Assembly: GCF_014905555.1 (NCBI RefSeq)
Contig: NZ_BNGS01000001.1
Span: 124,001-188,000 of the forward strand
Direction: 5' to 3'
Length of the DNA stretch: 64,000 nucleotides
Source: Streptomyces sp. Y2F8-2
GTDB lineage: Bacteria > Actinomycetota > Actinomycetes > Streptomycetales > Streptomycetaceae
The notes beneath the pieces were generated by a model. The model was not told where the DNA came from, searched no databases, and worked only from the letters and a program-made list of their open reading frames with translations. Made by a program: the position numbers and the translations under genes. Below, in pieces: positions 57,433 to 64,000 of this stretch (position 1 is its first letter; the number at the start of each line of letters is the position of its first letter).

Positions 57433-58785
57433 CTACTGGTCCCGGTACATCTCCGCGACGAGGAACGCCAGGTCCAGCGACTGGCTGCGGTTCAGCCGCG
57501 GGTCGCACGCCGTCTCGTAGCGCTGGTGCAGGTCGTCGACGAAGATCTCGTCGCCGCCGCCCACGCACTCGGTGACGTCGTCGCCGGTCAGCTCCACGTG
57601 GATGCCACCCGGGTGCGTACCGAGCCCCTTGTGGACCTCGAAGAAGCCCTTGACCTCGTCGAGCACGTCGTCGAAGCGGCGGGTCTTGTGCCCGGAGGCC
57701 GCCTCGAACGTGTTGCCGTGCATCGGGTCGGTCACCCAGGCCACCACCGCGCCGGACGCCGTGACCTTCTCCACCAGCTCGGGGAGCCGGTCACGGATCT
57801 TGTCCGCGCCCATACGGACGATGAAGGTCAGCCGACCGGGCTCGCGGTCCGGGTCGAGGCGGTCGATGTACCGCAGCGCCTCCTCGGCCGTCGTGGTCGG
57901 GCCGAGCTTGATGCCGATCGGGTTGCGGATCCTCGAGGCGAACTCGATGTGCGCACCGTCCATCTGCCGGGTGCGCTCACCGATCCACACCATGTGCGCC
58001 GAGACGTCGTACAGCTGCCCGGTACGGGAGTCGGTGCGGGTCAGCGCCGACTCGTAGTCGAGCAGCAGCGCCTCGTGCGAGGAGTAGAACTCGACGGTCT
58101 TGAACTCCTCCGGGTCGGCCCCGCAGGCGTGCATGAAGTTCAGCGCGTTGTCGATCTCGCGCGCCAGCTGCTCGTAGCGCTGGCCGGACGGCGAGGACTT
58201 CACGAAGTCCTGGTTCCAGGCGTGCACCTGGCGCAGGTCGGCGTAGCCGCCGGTGGTGAAGGCACGCACCAGGTTCAGCGTGGACGCCGAGGCGTGGTAC
58301 ATGCGCTTCAGGCGCTCCGGGTCCGGGATCCGCGACTCCTCGGTGAACTCGAAGCCGTTGACGGAGTCGCCCCGGTACACCGGCAGCGTCACCCCGTCGC
58401 GGGTCTCGGTCGGCTTGGAGCGCGGCTTGGAGTACTGGCCGGCGATACGGCCGACCTTCACCACCGGCACCGAGGCGGCGTACGTGAGCACGGCGCCCAT
58501 CTGGAGCAGCGTCTTGAGCTTGTTGCGGATGTGATCGGCGGACACCGCGTCGAAGGCCTCGGCGCAGTCGCCGCCCTGGAGCAGGAACGCCTCGCCCCTG
58601 GCGACGGCTCCCATCCGGGCGCGCAGCTGGTCGCACTCGCCCGCGAAGACGAGCGGCGGATACGACGCGAGGTCCGCGATCACCTTGCGCAGAGCCTCGG
58701 GGTCGGGGTACTCGGGCTGCTGCGCCGCGGGCAGGTCTCGCCAGGTGTTGCCAGCGCTGGCGCTGGTCTTAGCGTTCACGGTCAC
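57433..58785 (-). CDS. aroH: Class II 3-deoxy-7-phosphoheptulonate (DAHP) synthase
   Basis: A 450-residue enzyme for the first step of the shikimate pathway (PEP plus erythrose 4-phosphate). GTG at 58785. Plant-like class II signatures: PPLVFAGECDQLRARM, FLLQGGDCAEAFD (metal Cys), VGRIAGQYSKPRS, GDSVNGF, VEFYSSHEALLLDYE, WIGERTRQMDGAHIEFA and TDPMHGNTF. It is divergent from the trp attenuator/anthranilate synthase gene, placing the entry and the Trp branch of aromatic synthesis back to back. No attenuator is visible on this side. Confidence 0.97.
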   Translation of the reverse strand: MTVNAKTSASAGNTWRDLPAAQQPEYPDPEALRKVIADLASYPPLVFAGECDQLRARMGAVARGEAFLLQGGDCAEAFDAVSADHIRNKLKTLLQMGAVLTYAASVPVVKVGRIAGQYSKPRSKPTETRDGVTLPVYRGDSVNGFEFTEESRIPDPERLKRMYHASASTLNLVRAFTTGGYADLRQVHAWNQDFVKSSPSGQRYEQLAREIDNALNFMHACGADPEEFKTVEFYSSHEALLLDYESALTRTDSRTGQLYDVSAHMVWIGERTRQMDGAHIEFASRIRNPIGIKLGPTTTAEEALRYIDRLDPDREPGRLTFIVRMGADKIRDRLPELVEKVTASGAVVAWVTDPMHGNTFEAASGHKTRRFDDVLDEVKGFFEVHKGLGTHPGGIHVELTGDDVTECVGGGDEIFVDDLHQRYETACDPRLNRSQSLDLAFLVAEMYRDQ

Positions 58786-58885
58786 CCCCTAAACATTACG
58801 GGGTCGTGTCCACCGCTTATCGATGCGCTCGACTGATGAGACGGGTCGTCCCGTCCGGGACGGGCGTTCGTGTAGGGTGCGGGAC

Positions 58886-58948
58886 ATGTTCGCGCACTCG
58901 ACCCAGAACCAGAACTGGTGGTGGACCGCTCGTCCGGCGGCCCACTGA
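58886..58948 (+). CDS. trpL: trp leader peptide (attenuator)
   Basis: A 20-residue open frame, ATG 58886 to TGA 58948, with three consecutive Trp codons (58916-58924) at residues 11-13 (QNWWWT). It precedes a terminator hairpin and the anthranilate synthase gene, the standard layout of a Trp attenuator. When Trp-tRNA is scarce the ribosome should stall at the Trp codons. Confidence 0.93.
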   Translation: MFAHSTQNQNWWWTARPAAH

Positions 58949-59000
58949 CTGCGCGTACGCACGACTTCGCGAAGGCCGCCCGAGGGGCGGCCTTCGGCGT
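58926..59000 (+). promoter_or_regulatory. trp attenuator with terminator hairpin
   Basis: The terminator stem CGAAGGCCGCC (58970-58980) with GGCGGCCTTCG (58986-58996) is 11 perfect pairs with a five-base loop, followed by GCGTTTTC. Upstream segments around the Trp codons (GTGGAC/GTCC) and a GCGCGTACGC palindrome can form alternative structures. Confidence 0.88.
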
Positions 59001-59049
59001 TTTCGCGACCGGGCCGTTCCCTCTCACCTCACTGAGAAGGACACCGCCC

Positions 59050-60951
59050 ATGAACCTGTTCGACCTGCTGGACGACCCCCGCCCGTTCGCCCTGCTGCGC
59101 CGCCGCACCCCGGGGCGCGACCAGGACACCGTCGAGGTGCTGACCGGCCCGGTCGGCCGTTTCGAGCGCCTGGCCGACCTGCCCGACGAGGCCCTCGCCC
59201 TCATCCCGTACCGCCAGATCCGCGAGCGCGGCTTCGACGTCCGCGACGACGGCACACCGCTGCTGGCGCTCACGCCCGAGGAGTCGTACGAGATCCCCCT
59301 GGAGCAGGCACTGGCGCAGTTGCCCGGGCACGACGTCCGGGTCGAGGACGGCGGCTTCGACGTCCCCGACGAGGAGTACGCCGGGATCGTCGGGCGGGTG
59401 CTGGAGGAGGAGATCGGGCGGGGCGAGGGCGCCAACTTCGTGATCCGGCGGACGTACGAGGGCCGTATCCCGGGGTTCGGACGGGCCGACGCCCTCGCAC
59501 TCTTCCGGCGGCTGCTGGTCGGGGAGCGGGGCGCGTACTGGACCTTCGTCGTGCACACCGGTGACCGGACTCTGGTGGGGGCCAGCCCCGAGGTGCATGT
59601 GCGGATGTCCGGTGGAACGGTCGTCATGAACCCGATCAGCGGCACCTACCGCTATCCCGCGGGCGGCCCGACCCCCGAGGACCTGCTCCGCTTCCTGGCC
59701 GACGGCAAGGAGATCGAGGAGCTGTCGATGGTCGTCGACGAGGAGCTGAAGATGATGTGCACGGTCGGTGACATGGGCGGGGTCGTCGTCGGGCCGCGCC
59801 TGAAGGAGATGGCCCACCTGGCGCACACCGAGTACGAGCTGCGCGGGAAGTCCACGCTGGACGTGCGCGAGGTGCTGAAGGAGACGATGTTCGCGGCGAC
59901 CGTCACCGGGTCTCCCGTGCAGAACGCCTGCCGGGTGATCGAGCGCCACGAGGTCGGGGGCCGGGGCTACTACGCGGGGGCGCTGGCGCTGCTCGGCCGG
60001 GACGCCGGAGGCGCGCAGACCCTCGACTCCCCCATCCTCATCCGCACCGCCGACATCGCCGGAGAAGCCGAGAGCGGCGCAGGAAGGTTGCGGGTGCCCG
60101 TCGGGGCCACGCTGGTGCGCGGCTCCGACCCGGCGAACGAGGTCGCGGAGACCCACGCCAAGGCGGCCGGGGTGCTGGCGGCACTGGGGGTACGGCCCGG
60201 ACGGCCGCGCGAGGAACTCGTACGGCCGAACCTGGCGGAGGACCCGCGGGTGCGGGCGGCGCTGGACGGGCGGCGGGAGAAGCTCGCCCCCTTCTGGCTG
60301 CGGATGCAGGAGCGGGCCTCGGAGCTGACCGGGCACGCGTTCGTCGTGGACGGCGAGGACACGTTCACCGCGATGCTCGCGCACGTCCTGCGCTCGACCG
60401 GTCTGGAGGTGACCGTACGGCGGTACGACGAGCCGGGGCTGCGGGAGGCGGTGCTCGCCCACTCCGGTCCCGTGGTGCTCGGGCCGGGGCCGGGCGACCC
60501 CTCGGACCTGGCCGATCCGAAGATGCGGTTCCTGCGGGAGCTGACGGCCCAGGTCATCCGGGGCCACCGGCACGGGGTGCTGGGCGTCTGCCTGGGCCAT
60601 GAGCTGATCGCGGCCGAGCTGGGCCTCGAAATCGTCCGCAAGGAGGTTCCGTACCAGGGCGCCCAGACGGAGATCGACCTGTTCGGGCGGCGGGAGACCG
60701 TCGGCTTCTACAACAGCTTCGTGGCGCGCTGTGACGACGACGCGGCGGCCGAGCTGGCGGCGCACGGGGTCGAGGTCAGCCGCAGCGCGACCGGGGAGGT
60801 CCACGCTCTGCGCGGGGGCGGGTTCGCCGGGGTGCAGTTCCACCCGGAGTCGGTGCTGTCGGTGGGTGGCGCGGGCGTCGTACGGGAGCTGCTGGACGGG
60901 CTGGCCGCCGCGGGCACGAGCCCGTTCGCGGAGCGGCGGCCGGCACTGTAG
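59050..60951 (+). CDS. trpE: Fused anthranilate synthase, components I and II (TrpE-TrpG)
   Basis: A 633-residue bifunctional protein. ATG at 59050 with GAGAAGGA upstream; the longer frame covers the leader peptide. Residues 1 to about 430 are the chorismate-using TrpE part (NPISGTYRYPAGG, DELKMMC-type EELKMMCTVGDMGG, VTGSPVQNACRVI). About 440-633 are the glutamine amidotransferase: catalytic Cys in LGVCLGHELIAAELG, and FHPES for His and Glu. It makes anthranilate from chorismate and glutamine. Both active sites look intact. A fused gene behind a Trp attenuator is known from Streptomyces venezuelae. Confidence 0.95.
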   Translation: MNLFDLLDDPRPFALLRRRTPGRDQDTVEVLTGPVGRFERLADLPDEALALIPYRQIRERGFDVRDDGTPLLALTPEESYEIPLEQALAQLPGHDVRVEDGGFDVPDEEYAGIVGRVLEEEIGRGEGANFVIRRTYEGRIPGFGRADALALFRRLLVGERGAYWTFVVHTGDRTLVGASPEVHVRMSGGTVVMNPISGTYRYPAGGPTPEDLLRFLADGKEIEELSMVVDEELKMMCTVGDMGGVVVGPRLKEMAHLAHTEYELRGKSTLDVREVLKETMFAATVTGSPVQNACRVIERHEVGGRGYYAGALALLGRDAGGAQTLDSPILIRTADIAGEAESGAGRLRVPVGATLVRGSDPANEVAETHAKAAGVLAALGVRPGRPREELVRPNLAEDPRVRAALDGRREKLAPFWLRMQERASELTGHAFVVDGEDTFTAMLAHVLRSTGLEVTVRRYDEPGLREAVLAHSGPVVLGPGPGDPSDLADPKMRFLRELTAQVIRGHRHGVLGVCLGHELIAAELGLEIVRKEVPYQGAQTEIDLFGRRETVGFYNSFVARCDDDAAAELAAHGVEVSRSATGEVHALRGGGFAGVQFHPESVLSVGGAGVVRELLDGLAAAGTSPFAERRPAL

Positions 60952-61030
60952 AGGGCGACCGGCGCTGTGTCAGACGCGGAGGGCGCGGCCGGGGTGGGAC
61001 CGCCCCGGCCGGGTTCCTCGAGGGGCGACG

Positions 61031-62059
61031 TCAGCCGAAGAAGACGCCGACCTCCTGGTACAGCTTCAGGTCGACCGTCTTCAGCTTGGCGGTGGCCTCG
61101 GAGAGGGGGACGCGGACGATGTCCGTGCCGCGCAGGGCGACCATCTTCCCGAAGTCGCCCTCGCGGACGCAGTCGATGGCGTGCAGGCCGAAGCGGGTGG
61201 CGAGCCAGCGGTCGAAGGCGCTGGGCGTGCCGCCGCGCTGGACGTGACCGAGCACGGTGGTCCGGGCCTCCTTGCCGGTGCGCCTCTCGATCTCCTTCGC
61301 CAGCCACTCGCCGACGCCGGAGAGGCGGACGTGCCCGAACGAGTCCAGCGACCCGTCCTTGAGCACCATGTCGCCGTCCTTCGGCATCGCCCCCTCGGCC
61401 ACGACCACGATCGGCGCGTACGACGCCTTGAACCGGGACGTCACCCAGGCGCACACCTGGTCGACGTCGAAGCGCTGCTCGGGGATGAGGATGGCGTTGG
61501 CGCCGCCGGCCAGCCCGGAGTGCAGGGCGATCCAGCCCGCGTGACGCCCCATCACCTCCACCACCAGTACCCGCATGTGGGACTCCGCCGTGGTGTGCAG
61601 GCGGTCGATCGCCTCCGTCGCGATGTTGACGGCGGTGTCGAAGCCGAAGGTGTAGTCCGTGGCGGACAGGTCGTTGTCGATGGTCTTGGGCACGCCGACG
61701 ACGTGGACGCCGTACTCGTCGGACAGGCGCGCCGCGACCCCGAGGGTGTCCTCGCCGCCGATCGCGACGAGCGCGTCGACCTCCTCCTTGGCGAGGTTGT
61801 CCTTGATGCGGCGGATGCCGTTCTCCTGCTTGAGGGGATTGGTGCGCGAGGAGCCGAGGATGGTGCCGCCGCGGGGCAGGATGCCGCGCACGGCGGGGAT
61901 GTCGAGCCGGACGGTGTCGCCTTCGAGGGGACCCCGCCAGCCGTCCCGGAAGCCGACGAAGTCGTAGCCGTACTCCTGCACGCCCTTGCGCACGATGCCC
62001 CGGATGACGGCGTTGAGCCCGGGGCAGTCGCCGCCTCCGGTCAGTACTCCGACCCGCAT
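61031..62059 (-). CDS. pfkA: 6-phosphofructokinase with pyrophosphate-type active-site residues
   Basis: A 342-residue group A phosphofructokinase. ATG at 62059 (MRVGVLTGGGDCPGLNAVIRGI). In the phosphate-donor site the sequence reads GGEDTLG and VPKTIDND, so the positions of E. coli Gly-104 and Gly-124 are Asp and Lys, the pair associated with pyrophosphate-dependent enzymes. Other motifs: VEVMGRHAGWIALHSGLAGGA, VLGHVQRGGTPSAFDR. It phosphorylates fructose 6-phosphate in glycolysis; the phosphate donor (ATP or PPi) cannot be settled by sequence alone. Palindromic GGTCAC/GTGACC repeats lie just upstream. Confidence 0.94.
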   Translation of the reverse strand: MRVGVLTGGGDCPGLNAVIRGIVRKGVQEYGYDFVGFRDGWRGPLEGDTVRLDIPAVRGILPRGGTILGSSRTNPLKQENGIRRIKDNLAKEEVDALVAIGGEDTLGVAARLSDEYGVHVVGVPKTIDNDLSATDYTFGFDTAVNIATEAIDRLHTTAESHMRVLVVEVMGRHAGWIALHSGLAGGANAILIPEQRFDVDQVCAWVTSRFKASYAPIVVVAEGAMPKDGDMVLKDGSLDSFGHVRLSGVGEWLAKEIERRTGKEARTTVLGHVQRGGTPSAFDRWLATRFGLHAIDCVREGDFGKMVALRGTDIVRVPLSEATAKLKTVDLKLYQEVGVFFG

Positions 62060-62092
62060 GGAAATGTCCCTTCGCCGCGGTTGCCTGGTGCA

Positions 62093-62120
62093 GGTCACGC
62101 TAATAGTGACCCAGGTCACT
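62093..62120. promoter_or_regulatory. Operator-like repeats upstream of pfkA
   Basis: GGTCAC (62093-62098), GTGACC (62106-62111) and GGTCAC (62114-62119). The last two form AGTGACC-CA-GGTCACT with seven-base arms. Minus-strand TATTAG (62100-62105), a candidate -10, lies between the first two. Confidence 0.55.
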
Positions 62121-62246
62121 TCGGCATGGGCGGGAAGGTCAATTCCGGTGAATTGTCCGGCAGTTGATCACCGTCAATCCACCCGAAAGCGGGACACCCC
62201 TCCGGAGATTGACGTGGTCGGGGTTCCTTTGCGGCCCGGCCGGGGC

Positions 62247-62948
62247 CTACTCGCCGTCGAGTCCCCGCTCGATCGCGTACCGGACCAACTCCACCCGGTT
62301 GTGCAGCTGGAGCTTGCCCAGGGTGTTCTGGACGTGGTTCTGCACGGTGCGGTGCGAGATCACCAGGCGTTCGGCGATCTGCTTGTAGCTCAGGCCCTTG
62401 GCGACCAGGCGCAGCACCTCGGTCTCACGGTCGGTCAGCCGCGGTGCCTTCGGCTCGTCGGCGCCGGCGGCGGGGGCCGGTTCGGAGGCGAGGCGGCGGT
62501 ACTCGCCGAGGACGAGCCCCGCGAGGCCCGGGGTGAACACCGGGTCGCCGACCGCCGTGCGGCGCACCGCGTCGATCAGCTCCTGAGTGGACGCCGACTT
62601 CAGCAGGTAGCCGGTCGCACCCGACTTCACGGCCTCCAGCACGTCCGCGTGCTCGCCGCTGGCCGACAGCACCAGCACGCGCAGCGCCGGGTCGGCGCCG
62701 ACGAGTTCCTTGCAGACCTGGACGCCGGGCTTGGCCGGCAGGTTGAGGTCCAGGACGAGCACGTCCGGCGAGGCGGCTCGGGCCCGGCGCACGGCCTGCT
62801 CACCGTCCCCCGCGGTGGCGACGACCTCGAACCCGGACTCGGCGAGGTCACGCGCGACGGCGTCCCGCCACATGGGGTGATCGTCGACCACCATGACCCT
62901 GACCGGGCCCTGCCCCGGATCGTCCGTCGTCGTGCTGCTCTCCGTCAC
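62247..62948 (-). CDS. macR: NarL/FixJ response regulator MacR
   Basis: A 233-residue two-component regulator. GTG at 62948 overlaps the kinase stop (GTGA). Receiver domain: VMVVDDHPMWRDAV, phospho-acceptor Asp in VLVLDLNLP, and LLKSAS (conserved Lys). LuxR-type helix-turn-helix: LTDRETEVLRLVAKGLSYKQIAERLVISHRTVQNHV (in parts). Position and partner match the MacRS system (morphogenesis and actinorhodin regulator) known from S. coelicolor; the name is taken from that synteny and is moderately sure. Confidence 0.88.
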   Translation of the reverse strand: MTESSTTTDDPGQGPVRVMVVDDHPMWRDAVARDLAESGFEVVATAGDGEQAVRRARAASPDVLVLDLNLPAKPGVQVCKELVGADPALRVLVLSASGEHADVLEAVKSGATGYLLKSASTQELIDAVRRTAVGDPVFTPGLAGLVLGEYRRLASEPAPAAGADEPKAPRLTDRETEVLRLVAKGLSYKQIAERLVISHRTVQNHVQNTLGKLQLHNRVELVRYAIERGLDGE

Positions 62949-64000
62949 CGCTGCTCCGCCTTCCCCCGTGCCGCCTTCAGGTCCTGCCCGTCCCTCACGG
63001 CCTTCGGTAGCTTCAGTTCCACTTCCGTGCCCTGACCCGGGACCGAGATCCACTCGGCCGTGCCGCCGATGTCGCGCAGACGGCCGCGGATCGACTGGGC
63101 CACTCCGAGGCGTCCCTCCTGCTCGGCGCGGGCGAGGCGTCCCTCCGGGATGCCGGGCCCGTCGTCCCGCACGGTCACCGCGATCCCCTCCGGCTCGTCC
63201 TCGACCAGGATCCAGGCGCGGGCGCCCTCCCCCGCGTGGCGGTGGACATTGTCCAGGGCGGCACCGACAGCGGCGGCCAACTCCCGTGCCACGGCCGGGG
63301 CGAGCGGCACCGGGCAGCCCGGTTCGGACAACGTCACCCGGGCGCCCGCGTACCGGGCGAGCAGGGTGCGCAGGTCGACCGGGCCTTCCTCGGCGTCCGG
63401 CTCGTCGACCGCGCGGACGACCGCGCCGAGCGCCGCGTCCTCCGACACCCGCGACGGCGGCACCAGGCCCCCGGAGACCAGGGTGCGCAGCGCCACCTCC
63501 TGCTCCCCGGCCAGCCGGCCCAGCTCCGCGGCCTCACCCCCGAGCGCGGTGCCGCGCCGCTGCACCATGGCGAGCACCTGGAGCACGCTGTCATGGATGC
63601 CCCGGGCCAGGCGCTCCCGCTCCCGGGTCGCGGCCTCGATCTCCAGCGCGCGGGCGAGGGTGCGCTCCGAGGCGCGGGCGACTTCGACGACGTAGCCGAT
63701 CGCGATGGAGGCGACCCAGACGAGGACCACGTTGTGCACGGTGTCCCGGGCCGGGGAGCCGCGCTCGATCAGGTTCGCCGCGGCGACCGGTGTGGAGGCG
63801 AAGGCCGCCCAGCGCCAGCCGCCCTTGAGCGCGTACGCCAGGACCGACCCGGCGGTCCATATCGACGGCAGGGTCGGGCCGCCCGAGGCGATCCGCTCGT
63901 GCGAGGCGGCGACGGGCGTGAGGAGGATGCCGGTGAGCGCGATGGTGAGGTCGACGGCCAGGAACCACCTGGTGCAGCTCGCCGCGTTCGCGACCCGGGG
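62945..64000 (-). CDS. macS: Sensor histidine kinase MacS, 5' end outside window
   Basis: The reading frame continues to the last base of the window, so the N-terminus is missing. Visible are about four hydrophobic segments (RWFLAVDLTIALTGILL, IWTAGSVLAYALKGG, VVLVWVASIAIGYVVEVA in parts), then the HisKA_3 dimerisation helix with phospho-His in LARGIHDSVLQVLAMVQRRG, and the ATPase domain: AALDNVHRHAGEG (N box), VRDDGPGIPEGRL (G1) and GRLGVAQSIRGRL (G2). The typical MacS-family kinase senses from within the membrane; the signal is unknown. It overlaps macR. Confidence 0.9.
   Translation of the reverse strand, partial: PRVANAASCTRWFLAVDLTIALTGILLTPVAASHERIASGGPTLPSIWTAGSVLAYALKGGWRWAAFASTPVAAANLIERGSPARDTVHNVVLVWVASIAIGYVVEVARASERTLARALEIEAATRERERLARGIHDSVLQVLAMVQRRGTALGGEAAELGRLAGEQEVALRTLVSGGLVPPSRVSEDAALGAVVRAVDEPDAEEGPVDLRTLLARYAGARVTLSEPGCPVPLAPAVARELAAAVGAALDNVHRHAGEGARAWILVEDEPEGIAVTVRDDGPGIPEGRLARAEQEGRLGVAQSIRGRLRDIGGTAEWISVPGQGTEVELKLPKAVRDGQDLKAARGKAEQR

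Overview
The window is high-GC actinobacterial chromosome, almost certainly Streptomyces. The main reasons are very GC-rich third codon positions, frequent GTG starts, the gene content and order, and several gene families that I know mainly from Streptomyces: an SAV_6107-type HEPN protein, MacRS, and a fused anthranilate synthase behind a Trp attenuator. From memory, the gene order resembles the Streptomyces coelicolor SCO2068-SCO2121 region. It is core chromosome; I see no prophage, insertion sequence, CRISPR array, tRNA or rRNA.

Layout. 1-7985: a truncated secreted PhoD phosphatase, a small alpha/beta hydrolase, an MscS channel, a short-chain dehydrogenase, a CPA1 antiporter, a GNAT protein, RluD and LspA. 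8063-13472: a Lys/Ala-rich protein ending in a DksA zinc finger, then ileS on the plus strand behind a T-box riboswitch that appears to act on translation. 13679-31531 (minus strand): the division and cell wall (dcw) cluster, transcribed in the order rsmH, ftsL, ftsI, murE, murF, mraY, murD, ftsW, murG, ftsQ, ftsZ, ylmD-like, ylmE-like, sepF, yggT-like, divIVA. Many of these genes are translationally coupled by 4-base overlaps. No mraZ is present; a vegetative-type promoter lies about 205 bases upstream of rsmH.

31947-43849: a beta-carbonic-anhydrase-like protein, a MoxR/DUF58/transglutaminase operon, a DUF3040 protein, a methyltransferase, a HEPN protein, and a degenerate ABC ATPase followed by a YhgE/Pip membrane protein and a TetR regulator. 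A 30-base palindrome precedes this last group. 44281-52781: a phytoene-desaturase-like FAD protein, a Tyr/Gly/Gln-rich membrane protein, metF, thiE, an Rv2175c-type DNA-binding protein, an FAD reductase, and thiO-thiS-thiG under a TPP riboswitch.

52882-64000: a PASTA serine/threonine kinase, an AP endonuclease family protein, a YedY-like oxidoreductase, bacterioferritin and its ferredoxin (with an iron box), class II DAHP synthase, the trp attenuator with fused anthranilate synthase, a phosphofructokinase with pyrophosphate-type residues, and the MacR/MacS two-component pair, with macS cut by the window edge.

The cluster joins peptidoglycan precursor synthesis, septum assembly and polar growth with aromatic amino acid, thiamine and one-carbon metabolism. 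At least three RNA-level controls are readable directly: T-box, TPP riboswitch and Trp attenuator. The parts least explained by known biology are the degenerate ABC/YhgE/TetR unit, the DksA protein with its long histone-like tail, the low-complexity membrane protein, the 430-base hairpin-rich gap at 43850-44280, and several unassigned palindromic operators.
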